Positions 1 through 8,960 of a stretch of DNA of 64,000 bases are shown here, piece after piece. The notes under the pieces are model-generated. The model ran no database searches and had not been told where the DNA came from. It worked only from the letters and a program-made list of their open reading frames with translations. The position numbers were made by a program, and so were the translations under genes. Position 1 is the stretch's first letter. Each line of letters starts with the position of its first letter. This stretch comes from Methylobacterium thuringiense (lineage in GTDB: Bacteria > Pseudomonadota > Alphaproteobacteria > Rhizobiales > Beijerinckiaceae). Location of the stretch: contig NZ_BPRA01000015.1 in the NCBI RefSeq assembly GCF_022179645.1, positions 228,801-292,800 on the forward strand, given 5' to 3'.

Positions 1-520
1 CCGAAAGCAGGTCCGGCGTGACCCGCGATTGCGAGATCCAGGGGCCGAGCCAGCCCGTCGGCGCCCGGCCCTCCTCGCGTGCCAGGGCCTGCGTCGCGTC
101 GGCGATCAATTCCCGTTCCGCCGCCTCGTCGAGATCGCCCTGCCGCTCGGCGTTGCTGCGGCCATGGGCGACGATCTCGACGGGATGGGTTTCGCCATAG
201 CGGCGCACGGCCTCCATCAGGCCCGGGCAATCGGCATGGAGCCGGCTGTTTGCGAGCACCGCCACCGGCAGCGACAGCTCGGCGAACAGGTCGAGCAGGC
301 GAAACACGCCGACGCGGTTGCCCCAGTCGCGCCAGGAATAGTTGAGCACGTCCGGTTGCGGTCCGCCCGGCGCCAGCTCCGCGCCGAGGCCCTCGCCGAA
401 GGCGAAGGTTTCGAGGTTGAGGGCAACGTAGACCGCGAGCCGCCTACCGCCGGGCCAGTCGTAGACCGGGCGGCTGGGCAGGGCGCTGTAGCGGTAGCGG
501 CCGTGTGCGGCTTCGGTCAC
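1..520 (-). CDS. Polysaccharide deacetylase family protein (N-terminal part; runs off the left edge)
   Basis: About 173 N-terminal codons are visible; the gene continues beyond base 1. The translation contains the conserved features of the NodB/allantoinase-type polysaccharide deacetylases: a strand YVALNLETFAFG, then NYSWRDWGNRVG, a helix-strand unit ending LPVAVLANS, and EIVAHGRSN, the region that carries metal-site residues in this superfamily. Members hydrolyse N-acyl or amide bonds on sugars or related small molecules. I chose the GTG at 520, seven bases after the stop of the next gene upstream on the same strand, which suggests one transcript. The substrate cannot be told from the visible part. 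Confidence 0.72.
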   Translation of the reverse strand, partial: MTEAAHGRYRYSALPSRPVYDWPGGRRLAVYVALNLETFAFGEGLGAELAPGGPQPDVLNYSWRDWGNRVGVFRLLDLFAELSLPVAVLANSRLHADCPGLMEAVRRYGETHPVEIVAHGRSNAERQGDLDEAAERELIADATQALAREEGRAPTGWLGPWISQSRVTPDLLS

Positions 521-527
521 CCGACGG

Positions 528-959
528 CTACTTGGCAGGGGTCGCGTCCGGAGCCTTCGGGGCGGGCGTCGGCGTCTCGCCGGCGGCCATCGGCTGCAGC
601 ACGTTCTTGGCGATGCTGCCCTCGGGGCCGTATTCGCCGGCCACCGCGATGCAGGACTGCTCGCGATGCAGCGCCATGTCGTTCGACATCATCCCGAAGA
701 TCCCCTGGATGCGGGCGCCGAAGGGCCCGCGCGGGCTGACGTCCTCGGACTTGGTGTTCATCTTGGCGAGCACGGCATCGAATTCCGGTACGCCGATCTT
801 GTAGCCGCAGACGTTCGAGGCCGCGTAGACGTACGCCGCAAGTTCGAGGGCGCGCGGTGCAGGAGCGTTGCGGATCGTTCGCGGCGGCGCAGCGTCTTCC
901 GCGACGGCGGGCAAGGCGAAGCCTGCGAGCAGGGCTGCGGCGAGGAAATGTCTGGACAT
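528..959 (-). CDS. Small secreted protein of unknown function
   Basis: 143 aa beginning with a clear signal peptide (Met-Ser-Arg, a hydrophobic Ala/Leu core, probable cleavage after LPAVAEDA). The mature part has two Cys residues (around 51 and 102) that could form a disulfide in the periplasm, and a Pro/Ala/Thr-rich low-complexity tail. I recognise no domain. It lies just upstream of the deacetylase gene on the same strand and may be cotranscribed with it; no role in polysaccharide handling is proven. Confidence 0.65.
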   Translation of the reverse strand: MSRHFLAAALLAGFALPAVAEDAAPPRTIRNAPAPRALELAAYVYAASNVCGYKIGVPEFDAVLAKMNTKSEDVSPRGPFGARIQGIFGMMSNDMALHREQSCIAVAGEYGPEGSIAKNVLQPMAAGETPTPAPKAPDATPAK

Positions 960-1278
960 TGTCTGGGGCGGTCCTCGAATGGAGCAGCTTCTTACGAGCC
1001 GCTTATAGGCAACCGCGACATAGATCGTCCGCCCTCGGCCCTCCAGGGGGCATGAGCGCGCAGACGCGCTCGTGCTTATCCCATCCGCGTCCAGGTCTTG
1101 CGCTCACAGATCCACGCCGCGCTGCACCGAGGTCGGACCCATCACGAGCAGCGGCATCGTTTGGGGCGATCGGCTTGCCCAGCGAAGCCGGTTTCGCAAG
1201 GCACCGCCTTGACTTCGCCCCCATCGCGACCTTCAACGGCGCCCTCTCGAACAGGGCCGGCGAGCCCGGAGGACGGCG
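960..1278. other. Intergenic region between divergent genes
   Basis: About 320 bases between the secreted-protein gene on the minus strand and the rhamnose operon on the plus strand. It should contain both promoters, but I see no convincing -35/-10 pair. A GGAGGA Shine-Dalgarno at 1268-1273 lies five bases before the rfbC ATG. Longer open frames through here are shadows. Confidence 0.5.
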
Positions 1279-1830
1279 ATGCGCGTGATCGAAACGGAGA
1301 TCCCCGCGGTCAAGCGCGTCATCCCAAAGCGGCATGGCGACGAGCGCGGCTGGTTCTCGGAGGTGTTTCGGGTCGATCAGCTTGCCGAGGGTGGTATCAC
1401 CAGCGCCTTCGTGCAGGACAACCAGTCCTTCTCGGCCCCGGCCGGGACCCTGCGCGGCCTGCATTTCCAGACGCCGCCGGCGGCGCAGGCCAAGCTCGTG
1501 CGCGTGCTGGCTGGCGCGATCCTCGACGTCGCCGTCGACATCCGACACGGCTCGCCGACCTTCGGCCGCTACGTCGCGGTCCGGCTCGATGCCGAGACCG
1601 GCGAACAGCTGTTCGTGCCGCACGGCTTCGCGCACGGCTTCTGTACTCTGGAGCCGAACACCATGGTGGCCTACAAGGTCGACGCGTATTACAGCCCGGC
1701 GAACGACCGCAGCATCGCCTGGAACGATCCCGACATCGGCATCGACTGGCCGGTGAGCGAGGCCGAGGCGATCCTGTCCGGCAAGGACAAGACCGCGCCG
1801 CGGCTCGCCAGCCTCGAAAAGCTGTTCTGA
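1279..1830 (+). CDS. rfbC: dTDP-4-dehydrorhamnose 3,5-epimerase (RmlC)
   Basis: 183 aa, normal length for RmlC. It epimerises C3 and C5 of dTDP-4-keto-6-deoxyglucose, the third step of dTDP-L-rhamnose synthesis in the cytoplasm. The cupin fold is evident. RGLHFQ carries the catalytic base His62, FVPHGFAHGF the second conserved His region, and AYKVDAYYSP the conserved Tyr residues (132, 137-138). A GGAGGA ribosome site sits five bases before the ATG. It is first in the gene order rfbC-rfbB-rfbD-rfbA, all on one strand with short gaps, so the four enzymes are probably made from one message. Confidence 0.97.
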   Translation: MRVIETEIPAVKRVIPKRHGDERGWFSEVFRVDQLAEGGITSAFVQDNQSFSAPAGTLRGLHFQTPPAAQAKLVRVLAGAILDVAVDIRHGSPTFGRYVAVRLDAETGEQLFVPHGFAHGFCTLEPNTMVAYKVDAYYSPANDRSIAWNDPDIGIDWPVSEAEAILSGKDKTAPRLASLEKLF

Positions 1831-1890
1831 GGCGAACGAATTGTCCGCCGGGCGTCGTGGCGCCCGACGCCCAAGCTGACGGAGACCCCC

Positions 1891-2949
1891 ATGCGCATTC
1901 TGGTGACCGGCGGCTGCGGCTTCATCGGCTCCGCCCTCGTCCTGCATCTCGTGCAGGATCTCGGTCACGAGGTGCTGACGCTCGACGCGTTGACCTATGC
2001 GGCCAACCCGATCTCGCTGCAGCCCCTCGACGGCGACGGCCGGCACCGGTTCGTCCAGGCCGACATCTGCGACCCGGCCCGCGTCCACGCGCTCTATGCC
2101 GACTTTCGGCCGCAGGCGGTGATGCATCTCGCCGCCGAGAGCCATGTCGACCGCTCGATCACCGACCCCGGCGCCTTCGTGCGCACCAACGTCGTCGGCA
2201 CGCAGGTGATGCTCGACGGCGCCCGCTCGTTCTGGGATGGCCTTCCCGAGGCCGACCGCAAGGCCTTCCGGTTCCTCCATGTCTCGACCGACGAGGTCTA
2301 CGGCTCGCTGTCGCCGGACGCCTTCTTCACCGAAGAGAGCCGCTACGACCCGCGCTCGCCCTACTCGGCCTCGAAGGCCGCCTCAGACCACCTCGCGCGT
2401 GCCTGGCACGAGACCTACGGCCTGCCGGTGCTGGTGACGAACTGCTCGAACAATTACGGGCCGCGTCACTTCCCGGAAAAGCTGATCCCGCTGATGATCC
2501 TAAACGCGCTGGAGGGGAAGAAACTGCCGGTCTACGGCGACGGACTGAACGAGCGCGACTGGATCCATGTCGAGGACCACGCCCGCGGTCTCGTCGCAGT
2601 GCTTATGACGGGCCGGATCGGCGAGACCTACCTGCTCGGCGGCCGGGCCGTGCGCAACAACCTCGCCGTGGTGAAGGCGCTCTGCGCGGCCTTCGACCGG
2701 TTGCGCCCCGAGCACGCGCCACACGAAAAACTGATCAGCTTCGTCACCGACCGGCCCGGGCATGATCGGCGCTACGCCATCGACCCGTCGAAGGCCGAAC
2801 GCGAAGTCGACTGGGCACCGACCAAGGTGTTCGAGGAGGCGTTGGAGGAGACCGTGCGCTGGTATCTCGACACCGAGAGCTGGTGGCGCCCGATCCGCGA
2901 GGGCCGCTACACCGGCGAGCGGCTCGGTCTGGCAGCCAAGAGCGCCTGA
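1891..2949 (+). CDS. rfbB: dTDP-glucose 4,6-dehydratase (RmlB)
   Basis: 352 aa, an extended SDR enzyme that converts dTDP-glucose to dTDP-4-keto-6-deoxyglucose using tightly bound NAD+. Visible motifs: the nucleotide-binding GGCGFIG at 7-13, the catalytic Thr-Asp-Glu at 133-135 within STDEVYG, and YSASK with Tyr158 and Lys162. The C-terminal substrate-binding region includes NCSNNYGPRHFPEKLIP and the NERDWIHVEDH stretch diagnostic of the family. A GGAGA site precedes the ATG. The next gene, rfbD, starts one base after its stop codon, so the two are translationally linked. Confidence 0.97.
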   Translation: MRILVTGGCGFIGSALVLHLVQDLGHEVLTLDALTYAANPISLQPLDGDGRHRFVQADICDPARVHALYADFRPQAVMHLAAESHVDRSITDPGAFVRTNVVGTQVMLDGARSFWDGLPEADRKAFRFLHVSTDEVYGSLSPDAFFTEESRYDPRSPYSASKAASDHLARAWHETYGLPVLVTNCSNNYGPRHFPEKLIPLMILNALEGKKLPVYGDGLNERDWIHVEDHARGLVAVLMTGRIGETYLLGGRAVRNNLAVVKALCAAFDRLRPEHAPHEKLISFVTDRPGHDRRYAIDPSKAEREVDWAPTKVFEEALEETVRWYLDTESWWRPIREGRYTGERLGLAAKSA

Positions 2950-2950
2950 G

Positions 2951-3835
2951 ATGGACATCCTGGTTCTCGGCGGCGGCGGTCAGGTCGGAACGGAGCTTCA
3001 GGCCTATGCCTGGCCCGAGGGCGTGCGCGTCCACGCGCCCGATCGCGCCGGCCTCGACATCACCGACGAAGCCGCTATCGCCCGCATCATCGCCGAGCGC
3101 GACTGGGCGGCCGTGATCAACACGGCCGCCTACACCGCCGTCGACAAGGCCGAGAGCGAAGTCGCCGCCGCCTGGCGCCTCAACGCCCTCGCTCCGGCGA
3201 TTCTTTCCGCGACGACGAACTCAAAAAAAATTCCGCTGGTTCATGTCTCGACCGACTACGTTTTCGACGGTTCGAGCAGCGGCTCCTACGAGACCGACGC
3301 GCCGATCGGCCCGACCAGCGTCTACGGAGCAAGCAAGGCGGCCGGCGAGATGGCGGTGCGCACCGCCAACCCGCGCCATGCCATCGTGCGGACCGCCTGG
3401 GTGGTCAGCCCCCACCGCGGCAACTTCGTGAAGACCATGCTGCGGCTGGCCGGCGAGCGTGATCAGCTCAGCGTCGTCGACGACCAGCATGGCTGCCCGA
3501 CCTCGGCCGCCGACCTCGCTGCGGGGTTGGCCCGGATCGCGCTGCGGCTGGCCGAGGACACAGATGCGCCGACGGGGACCTTCCACTACGTCAATGCGGG
3601 CGTCACCACCTGGCACGGCTTCGCCGAGGGCATCGTCGCCGGCAATGCCCGGCGCGGCGGCCGCAGGATCCCGGTCAAGGGCATCCCGACGAGCGCCTAC
3701 CCGACCCCGGCGAGGCGCCCGGTCAACTCCGAGCTCTCCACGAAAAGCCTGACAGTCGCCTACGGCCTGACGCCCCGGCCCTGGCACGAGGCACTCGACG
3801 ACATCCTCGACCGCCTCGTCGGCCCGGCGCACTGA
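2951..3835 (+). CDS. rfbD: dTDP-4-dehydrorhamnose reductase (RmlD)
   Basis: 294 aa when started at the ATG at 2951, one base past the rfbB stop; the open frame extends further upstream inside rfbB, but that part is not RmlD-like. It reduces dTDP-4-keto-L-rhamnose to dTDP-L-rhamnose. Motifs: GGGGQVG (7-13), NTAAYTAVDKAE (58-69), STDYVFDG (100-107) and YGASK (Tyr125, Lys129). A run of eight A at 3223-3230 encodes part of NSKKIP, an unusual homopolymer for such GC-rich DNA, but the frame is intact. Confidence 0.96.
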   Translation: MDILVLGGGGQVGTELQAYAWPEGVRVHAPDRAGLDITDEAAIARIIAERDWAAVINTAAYTAVDKAESEVAAAWRLNALAPAILSATTNSKKIPLVHVSTDYVFDGSSSGSYETDAPIGPTSVYGASKAAGEMAVRTANPRHAIVRTAWVVSPHRGNFVKTMLRLAGERDQLSVVDDQHGCPTSAADLAAGLARIALRLAEDTDAPTGTFHYVNAGVTTWHGFAEGIVAGNARRGGRRIPVKGIPTSAYPTPARRPVNSELSTKSLTVAYGLTPRPWHEALDDILDRLVGPAH

Positions 3836-3857
3836 CAGATAGGAAAAAGGCTACGCC

Positions 3858-4748
3858 ATGAAGGGCATCGTTCTGGCCGGCGGCTCCGGCACCCGGCTGC
3901 ATCCGGCGACGCTCGCCATCAACAAGCAGCTGCTGCCGGTCTACGACAAGCCGATGATCTACTACCCGATCTCGGTGCTGATGCTGGCCGGCATCCGCGA
4001 GATCCTGGTGATCTCGTCGCCCGAGCATCTCGGCAACTACCAGCGCCTGCTCGGCTCCGGCGAGCAGTTCGGCGTGAGCTTCACCTATGCCGTCCAGCCG
4101 CGGCCCGAGGGCCTGGCCCAGGCCTTCGTCATCGGCCGCGAGTTCGTCGGCAGCGATTCCGTCGCGCTGGTGCTCGGCGACAACCTCTTTTTCGGCAGCG
4201 GCATGAGCGAGCTGCTTCGGCGCGCCCGCGAGCGGCAGGGCGGCGCCACGGTGTTCGCCTACCATGTCGACCACCCGGAGGCCTACGGCGTCGTCACCCT
4301 CGACAAGGAGGGTCGGCCACTGCGTCTCGTCGAGAAGCCGAAGAAGCCCGAATCCCCCTGGGCGGTCACGGGCCTGTACTTCTACGACAACCAAGTCCTC
4401 GAAATCGCCGCCGCGGTGAAGCCCTCGGACCGGGGCGAACTCGAGATCACATCCGTCAACCAAGCCTATCTCGATCTCGGCCAGCTCCACGTCGAGCGGA
4501 TGTCCCGCGGCTATGCCTGGCTCGATACCGGCACGCATGACAGCCTGCTGGAAGCGGCGGAGTTCGTACGCACCCTGCAGAACCGCCAGGGCCTCCAGGT
4601 CGCCTGCCTGGAGGAGATCGCCTATCTTCAGAACTTCATCACCCGCGACCAGCTCGTCGCCCGCGGCGAACTGTTCGCCAAGACCTCCTACGGCCAGAAC
4701 CTGCTCAGGCTCGCTAAGGAGGACCAGCCGCTGGACGGGACGGCCTAG
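3858..4748 (+). CDS. rfbA: Glucose-1-phosphate thymidylyltransferase (RmlA)
   Basis: 296 aa, full length for RmlA. It makes dTDP-glucose from glucose-1-phosphate and dTTP, the entry step of the rhamnose pathway and the point of feedback inhibition by dTDP-rhamnose in this family. The nucleotidyltransferase signature [11 protein letters not shown] (8-18) is followed by [16 protein letters not shown], the metal/phosphate LGDNLFFG and the VEKPKKPES substrate loop. It is last in the operon and overlaps the convergent gene downstream by four bases, so no separate terminator fits between them. Confidence 0.97.
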   Translation: MKGIVLAGGSGTRLHPATLAINKQLLPVYDKPMIYYPISVLMLAGIREILVISSPEHLGNYQRLLGSGEQFGVSFTYAVQPRPEGLAQAFVIGREFVGSDSVALVLGDNLFFGSGMSELLRRARERQGGATVFAYHVDHPEAYGVVTLDKEGRPLRLVEKPKKPESPWAVTGLYFYDNQVLEIAAAVKPSDRGELEITSVNQAYLDLGQLHVERMSRGYAWLDTGTHDSLLEAAEFVRTLQNRQGLQVACLEEIAYLQNFITRDQLVARGELFAKTSYGQNLLRLAKEDQPLDGTA

Positions 4749-5416
4749 CGCTCGCCCAGCGCCAACACCGCGCCGGTATAGGTCTCGGCGACTTCGCAGA
4801 ACGGGATGCCGGCCGCCGTCGACAGTACAGCCTCGACGAAGAACAGCTTGTTCTCGGGCCCAGGCAGTTCGGCCTCGCCCGGCGTCCAAAGCATCTTGAG
4901 CGACAGGTTGCGCCGCGTCGGCGACAGTGGATGGACCACACGCCCGAACGGGACCTGTGTGGTCTCCAGCATCGTATTCATCTCCGGCGTCAACCGGCCA
5001 GGGACGTACCAGTTGTCGGCCTCGGACAGGACGTGGCCACCGCAGGTCAAGCGGACGCGCCGATAGCGCACCGGCTCATCGGCACCGATCGCCAGACGCT
5101 CACGCTGCTCGGCCGAGAGCGGCTTGTCCGCGCCTGCAACTCGTACGGCCGTGAGACGCGGATCGGCGGCGAGGCCGCGCTCGGCGCACCAGGCCTCGAG
5201 GACGGCGGTCGCGCTGTGGGCGGCCAGCAGGCGGGCACTCAGGGTTTCGATCAAGCGCTCGGTCCCGGCCCTCGGTTCGATTGGGAGGATCGTCGGCGGC
5301 TCTTGCGCACGGGCCGGTGCCGGTGTCGCAACGCAGCCGACAGCCGCCGCGAGGGCCAATACCGCGATCCGCCGGCCACCCTCGGGGCCTGTCGCACCGT
5401 CGGCTTCCGCATCCAT
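4745..5416 (-). CDS. Secreted protein, possibly chorismate-lyase/UTRA-like fold
   Basis: 223 aa from the ATG at 5416; the frame is open to 5491, but only the shorter form starts with a signal peptide (basic GGRR, hydrophobic core, cleavage near APARAQ). The middle ([11 protein letters not shown], then [13 protein letters not shown], then [10 protein letters not shown]) follows the strand order of the UbiC/UTRA fold: a strand ending in an Arg-rich edge, a W-containing strand, and a loop with PFGRV. That similarity is by eye and function is unknown. It overlaps the end of rfbA and points toward it. Its start is divergent from lexA. Confidence 0.6.
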   Translation of the reverse strand: MDAEADGATGPEGGRRIAVLALAAAVGCVATPAPARAQEPPTILPIEPRAGTERLIETLSARLLAAHSATAVLEAWCAERGLAADPRLTAVRVAGADKPLSAEQRERLAIGADEPVRYRRVRLTCGGHVLSEADNWYVPGRLTPEMNTMLETTQVPFGRVVHPLSPTRRNLSLKMLWTPGEAELPGPENKLFFVEAVLSTAAGIPFCEVAETYTGAVLALGER

Positions 5417-5514
5417 TGCGCAGCGCAATACGGTGTCCCGCTGGAAACGTCCATCGGCGAAGGAGACGCAGCTTTGCCCGTCATGGCGCAATTCACGCTT
5501 GTCTCTCGCTTGCA

Positions 5515-5529
5515 GAACACTTGAAGAAC
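5515..5529. promoter_or_regulatory. LexA (SOS) box upstream of lexA
   Basis: GAAC at 5515-5518, seven bases, then GAAC at 5526-5529: an exact match to the GAAC-N7-GAAC operator described for LexA of Hyphomicrobiales and Rhodobacterales. It lies about 70 bases before the lexA ATG and so predicts autorepression. A second overlapping dyad runs from GAAC at 5526 to GTTC at 5539-5542. The divergent secreted-protein gene begins about 100 bases away on the other side and could also be affected. Confidence 0.8.
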
Positions 5530-5597
5530 GCTTAACGTGTTCGTGGTTTGTTTCGGCGGTTCCGCGCTTGGCGGTCGCCCCCTCCTAGGTGGCTCTC

Positions 5598-6326
5598 ATG
5601 TTGACGCGCAAGCAGTTGGAGCTGCTCCAGTTCATCCAGCAGAGAATGAGCGAGAGCGGCGTTCCCCCCTCCTTCGACGAGATGAAAGATGCGCTCGATC
5701 TGCGCTCCAAATCCGGCATCCACCGGTTGATCACAGCGCTGGAGGAGCGTGGCTTTCTGCGGCGCCTGCCGAATCGGGCGCGCGCCATCGAGATCATCCG
5801 TATTCCGGAGCCGATCACGGGCAAGCAGCCGCCCGCGCCACAGGCCGAAGTGCGTCGTTTCACACCGAGCGTGGTCGAGGGTGGGCGGTCCAAGTCCGTT
5901 CCGCCGAGGCCGACGACGACACAGGTCTTCGACGAAGACGGCCGCTCGGTGATGGTGCCGGTGATGGGCCGGATCGCGGCCGGTACGCCGATCTCCGCTA
6001 TCCAGAACCAGAGCCATTCCATCGCGATGTCGCCGGACTTCCTGGCCGGCGGCGAGCACTACGCGCTGGAAGTGCGCGGCGATTCGATGATCGAGGCCGG
6101 CATCCTCGACGGCGACCTCGTGGTGATCCGCAAGCAGGATACAGCCCAGACCGGCGACATCATCGTGGCGCTGATCGACGACGAGGAGGCGACCCTGAAG
6201 CGCCTGCGCCGCCGCGGCTCCTCAATCGCTCTGGAGGCCGCCAACCCGGCCTACGAGACCCGCGTACTCGGACCCGACCGGGTCCAGATCCAGGGCCGCC
6301 TCGTCAGTCTCGTGCGCCGCTACTGA
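5598..6326 (+). CDS. lexA: LexA, SOS-response repressor and self-cleaving protease
   Basis: 242 aa from the ATG at 5598 (a GTG nine bases earlier is possible but adds nothing conserved). The N-terminal winged helix, with [30 protein letters not shown] and [10 protein letters not shown], binds DNA. A linker rich in Pro/Arg follows, then the S24 peptidase domain with the Ala128-Gly129 cleavage site in GRIAAGTP, the nucleophile Ser163 in RGDSM and the general base Lys201 in ATLKRL. It represses DNA-damage genes until RecA filaments trigger self-cleavage. It is tail to tail with the comEC remnant, overlapping it by seven bases. Confidence 0.97.
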   Translation: MLTRKQLELLQFIQQRMSESGVPPSFDEMKDALDLRSKSGIHRLITALEERGFLRRLPNRARAIEIIRIPEPITGKQPPAPQAEVRRFTPSVVEGGRSKSVPPRPTTTQVFDEDGRSVMVPVMGRIAAGTPISAIQNQSHSIAMSPDFLAGGEHYALEVRGDSMIEAGILDGDLVVIRKQDTAQTGDIIVALIDDEEATLKRLRRRGSSIALEAANPAYETRVLGPDRVQIQGRLVSLVRRY

Positions 6327-6982
6327 AGCGGCTCGGCAGGGGCGTCCGCAGCAGAAGCTTCGGTGTCCTCAGTAGGTGACGGCTGCCGGTAGTTCGCGAA
6401 GCCTGATGGCTGATCGGGCGTCGGCAAATCCGGTTTGGACGTAGGCGGTTCGGGCGGCTTGATGGCAGCCGCCGGACGCCAGGGCGGCGGTGGACCGGGC
6501 TTTCGTACGGTGACCAGAACCGGTCCGCTCGAGTCTAGGCGGATCATCGCCGCGCCGTGCTCGGCCAGAAATTTCCGGTCGAGGAGCAGGCCCGCCGCGC
6601 AACCGGGCGGCGCATCTCGGCGGGTCACCAGAATAGCGGCGCGGGCGCAATCCTCGAACAGGCCGCGCCGGTCCTTGACGAGGGACAGCCACCGTCCGTC
6701 CGCCAGCCGGATCGTACAGCCGAGCCGGTCGCAGCGGGCGCCCTCCCCCTGCCCGACCTGATCGGCCCGGCGCCCATCGCCGTCGGCCTTGAGCCACTGC
6801 TCCAGCACGAAGTTCGGCGGCTTGCCGAGGATGGCGAGGCGCCCATCGGCACCCCGAACCGCCGCGCCGGCCCCATCGCGATCGATGAAGACATCGTAGC
6901 GAGCGGGCGTCGCAGCGAGGGCAAGTCCCCCGACGGCTGGCAGCAGAGCCAACCAACGTAGCCGCGAGACCAGATCGTGCAC
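6320..6982 (-). pseudogene. comEC: 3' remnant of comEC/rec2 (DNA-uptake channel), 5' part missing
   Basis: 220 codons that resemble only the C-terminal tail of alphaproteobacterial ComEC/Rec2: ARYDVFIDRDG, AVRGADGRLAILG, the EQWLKADGD stretch, CDRLGCTIRLADG, FEDCARAAILVTRR and a Pro-rich end. The competence domain with its membrane helices, and the start of the metallo-beta-lactamase domain, should lie upstream but are absent. Immediately upstream is the broken end of an AAA+ gene. Tail-to-tail comEC-lexA is the usual order in related genomes, so comEC was most likely here before the rearrangement. A 220-residue product from the ATG at 6982 is possible but should not be a working channel. Confidence 0.75.
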
Positions 6983-8508
6983 ACCACCACCTCGCCGATC
7001 TGGAGGACCTCGGTCGCCAGGGCGTGGGACACCTCGTGGCGGGAAATGGCCAGGAGCGTCGCGGGCGAGCGCGTCTCGGGCGGCGCGAGCTGGCCGAGGA
7101 GGTCCGGCAGGCGCATGTCGCGCTTGCCCGCGCGGGCGGCCATGCGGGCCTGCCTGGCCCAGCCGGCGACCTCGGCGCCCGACGCGCCCGCGCCGATGGC
7201 GGCCAGCGGCATCAGGTCCTCGCCTGCCAAGTCGTCGCCGAGGTGCTGGCGCAGGATGGCGGCGATGTCCTCGATGCCGGGCCGTTCGATCCGCACGAGC
7301 CGGTCGAGGCGGCCCGGGCGCGTCAGGGCGGGATCGAGCCGATGAACGAAGTTCGTCGTTCCGATGACGATCAGTCTTGATGCGGGGCTTGAGGCTGCGC
7401 CATCAAGCAGAGTGAGGATATGCGAAGTAATCGGCACCCAAAAATCACGATGCCGATTATCGATTGTTTCACGGTTAGGGACGGCATCGATCTCGTCTAG
7501 GAGTAAAATCCCATTCGTTGCCGATGCGGCCGCGAACACCTCGTCGATGCGGCGGATGATGTCGTTGAGATAGCCGTTGCCGGCCCCGAACCAGGACGAG
7601 ACGCTGGTGACCGTAAGAGGTAATTCGGTACTCTTGGCGATGATCCGGGCCAGCGTCGTCTTGCCGGTGCCGGCGTCTCCGAAGAATACTGCGTTCTTGG
7701 CTTCGATACTTTCCCAGGAGCGCTTGCCGGCCTTGAACTCCTTGACCGCGGCGACGAGCCCCATCCCCCAGGACATGGCGTCCTCGCCGTAGCCGACGGC
7801 TTCGTCCAGGGTCGGCACGTCCGCGAGGCCGGGGGCGGTCCGACCCAGGGACCGCTGGGCCGCCTTGAGCCGCCGGACGCACTCGCCGGCCCGGGTGCCG
7901 GTGCGGATGCAGGCGACGATGGTGTCGAAACCCAGGCCGGCTGCGATGGCCGGGGGCAGCCGGCTCGGACGCTTGCCGGTGGCGAGCCGGATGACCGCCG
8001 AGACAACCCGATTGCTCGGGGACGGCAGGTCGATCCGCATGTCCGCGGCTGCGACCAGGGCAGCCGGCAGGTACTTCTCGGGCGACTGGGAGACGCCGGC
8101 CACCCTGTGGCCGGACGCGAGGGCGCGTCCGATCACGTCGTTGCCCTTGTCGGGAGTTTCGGTGCGGCTGCTTCCGGCCCGCTTCGAGATCTCGGCCCAC
8201 GGCGCCATGCCCCAGAGCGCGTTGGCGACGGGAACGACCCAGTCTGGGCCGGGAACGGAGACCACCAGGGCGAGGCCATCGCGGCCTGCGATGCGGGCGG
8301 CATCGCGCTTCGGCAGCCCATCCTGGATCAGGGCGATGGCGAGGATGGTGCCGACCGAGACCGTGCCGGGGACGTCCAGGGCGGACGGGTCGTCCCCGTA
8401 GGCTCCGTCGTCGGCCGCGTCGAGGATGCCGGCCTCCCGGGCGACACGCTCGGCGTGCGACCTCAGGGTGGCCTTGGGTGTCTTGGGCAGCTTCTTCAGA
8501 TTCGTCAT
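6625..8508 (-). pseudogene. AAA+ ATPase with FtsH-like Zn-protease start, 3' end lost at junction with comEC
   Basis: From the ATG at 8508 the reading frame gives 627 residues. Roughly 1-200 form an unrecognised N-terminal region. An AAA+ module follows: Walker A GDAGTGKT (277-284), Walker B LLLDEID (335-341), sensor-1 VIGTTNF, Arg-finger region RPGRLDR (397-403) and lid. A helix then carries HEVSH (491-495), matching the HExxH zinc site of M41/FtsH peptidases. From about residue 510 (near base 6,985) the frame simply reads comEC DNA out of register to a stop at 6625, so the last ~115 residues are not native. The rest of the protease domain, including its third metal ligand, is missing. ATPase activity could persist; proteolysis should not. 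Confidence 0.7.
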
Positions 8509-8528
8509 GGCGGCCTCGTCGGGCCGCC
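8509..8528 (-). promoter_or_regulatory. Leader hairpin over the ribosome site of the AAA+ gene
   Basis: GGCGGCC (8509-8515), six-base loop, GGCCGCC (8522-8528): a perfect seven-base-pair stem that touches the start codon and includes the only Shine-Dalgarno-like bases (GAGG). The same stem precedes the neighbouring small gene. It could limit translation initiation. Confidence 0.5.
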
Positions 8529-8664
8529 GGGCTCGTGCGCCGGTCAGCCCTTGGGAAGGGTGTCGATGGGAGGGTTCGGGCGGTCGCACGGCGGGCGTTT
8601 CGGCCGGCCGGCGGAGAGCGGTATCGAGAGCGCGGGCATGGGGATGTCCTTGGGTCGGGAAGGC

Positions 8665-8937
8665 TCAGCCTTCGGGAAGGTCGGCGCCTTCGGTCGGGCG
8701 GCGCTGGCCCCAGGGGGTGACGCGGACGTCGGTCGGCCTGGCTCCGGTCCGCTCGGCGACGCGGCGGCCACGGGCCTCGGCCTCTTCGAGGGCGGCGCGC
8801 CCGAGGGCGACGAGGGCTCCCTCGATTGCGGCGCGGAAGGTGACCTCGGACAGGTCGCGCATCAGGTACAGGCGCCGGAAGAGGTCGCCGACGAGAAGGT
8901 CCGAACTGCGGGTGTCGGGGGTCGTGTGATCGTTCAT
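8665..8937 (-). CDS. Small conserved-looking protein paired with the AAA+ gene
   Basis: 90 aa, begins MNDHTTPDTRSSD and is mostly helical with many Arg/Glu/Ala (LRRLYLMRDLSE-like segment, then ALVALGRAALEEAEARGRR). No known domain recognised. It is on the same strand as the AAA+ ORF, about 156 bases upstream of its start, and carries the same hairpin directly before its ATG, so the two are probably a functional pair, for example an adaptor or substrate-selection subunit. That role is a guess. Confidence 0.5.
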   Translation of the reverse strand: MNDHTTPDTRSSDLLVGDLFRRLYLMRDLSEVTFRAAIEGALVALGRAALEEAEARGRRVAERTGARPTDVRVTPWGQRRPTEGADLPEG

Positions 8938-8960
8938 GGCGGCCTCGTACGCGGGCCGCC
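8938..8960 (-). promoter_or_regulatory. Leader hairpin over the ribosome site of the small paired gene
   Basis: GGCGGCC (8938-8944), nine-base loop, GGCCGCC (8954-8960), abutting the ATG at 8937. It is nearly identical to the hairpin in front of the AAA+ gene and includes the following GGGC. Confidence 0.5.

Noticed and set aside
1003-2280. 425-codon minus-strand frame over rfbC and rfbB
   Set aside because: Antisense shadow of clear rhamnose genes.
3223-3230. Run of eight A in rfbD as a phase-variation tract
   Set aside because: Short, in frame and in an otherwise normal gene; no evidence of slippage.
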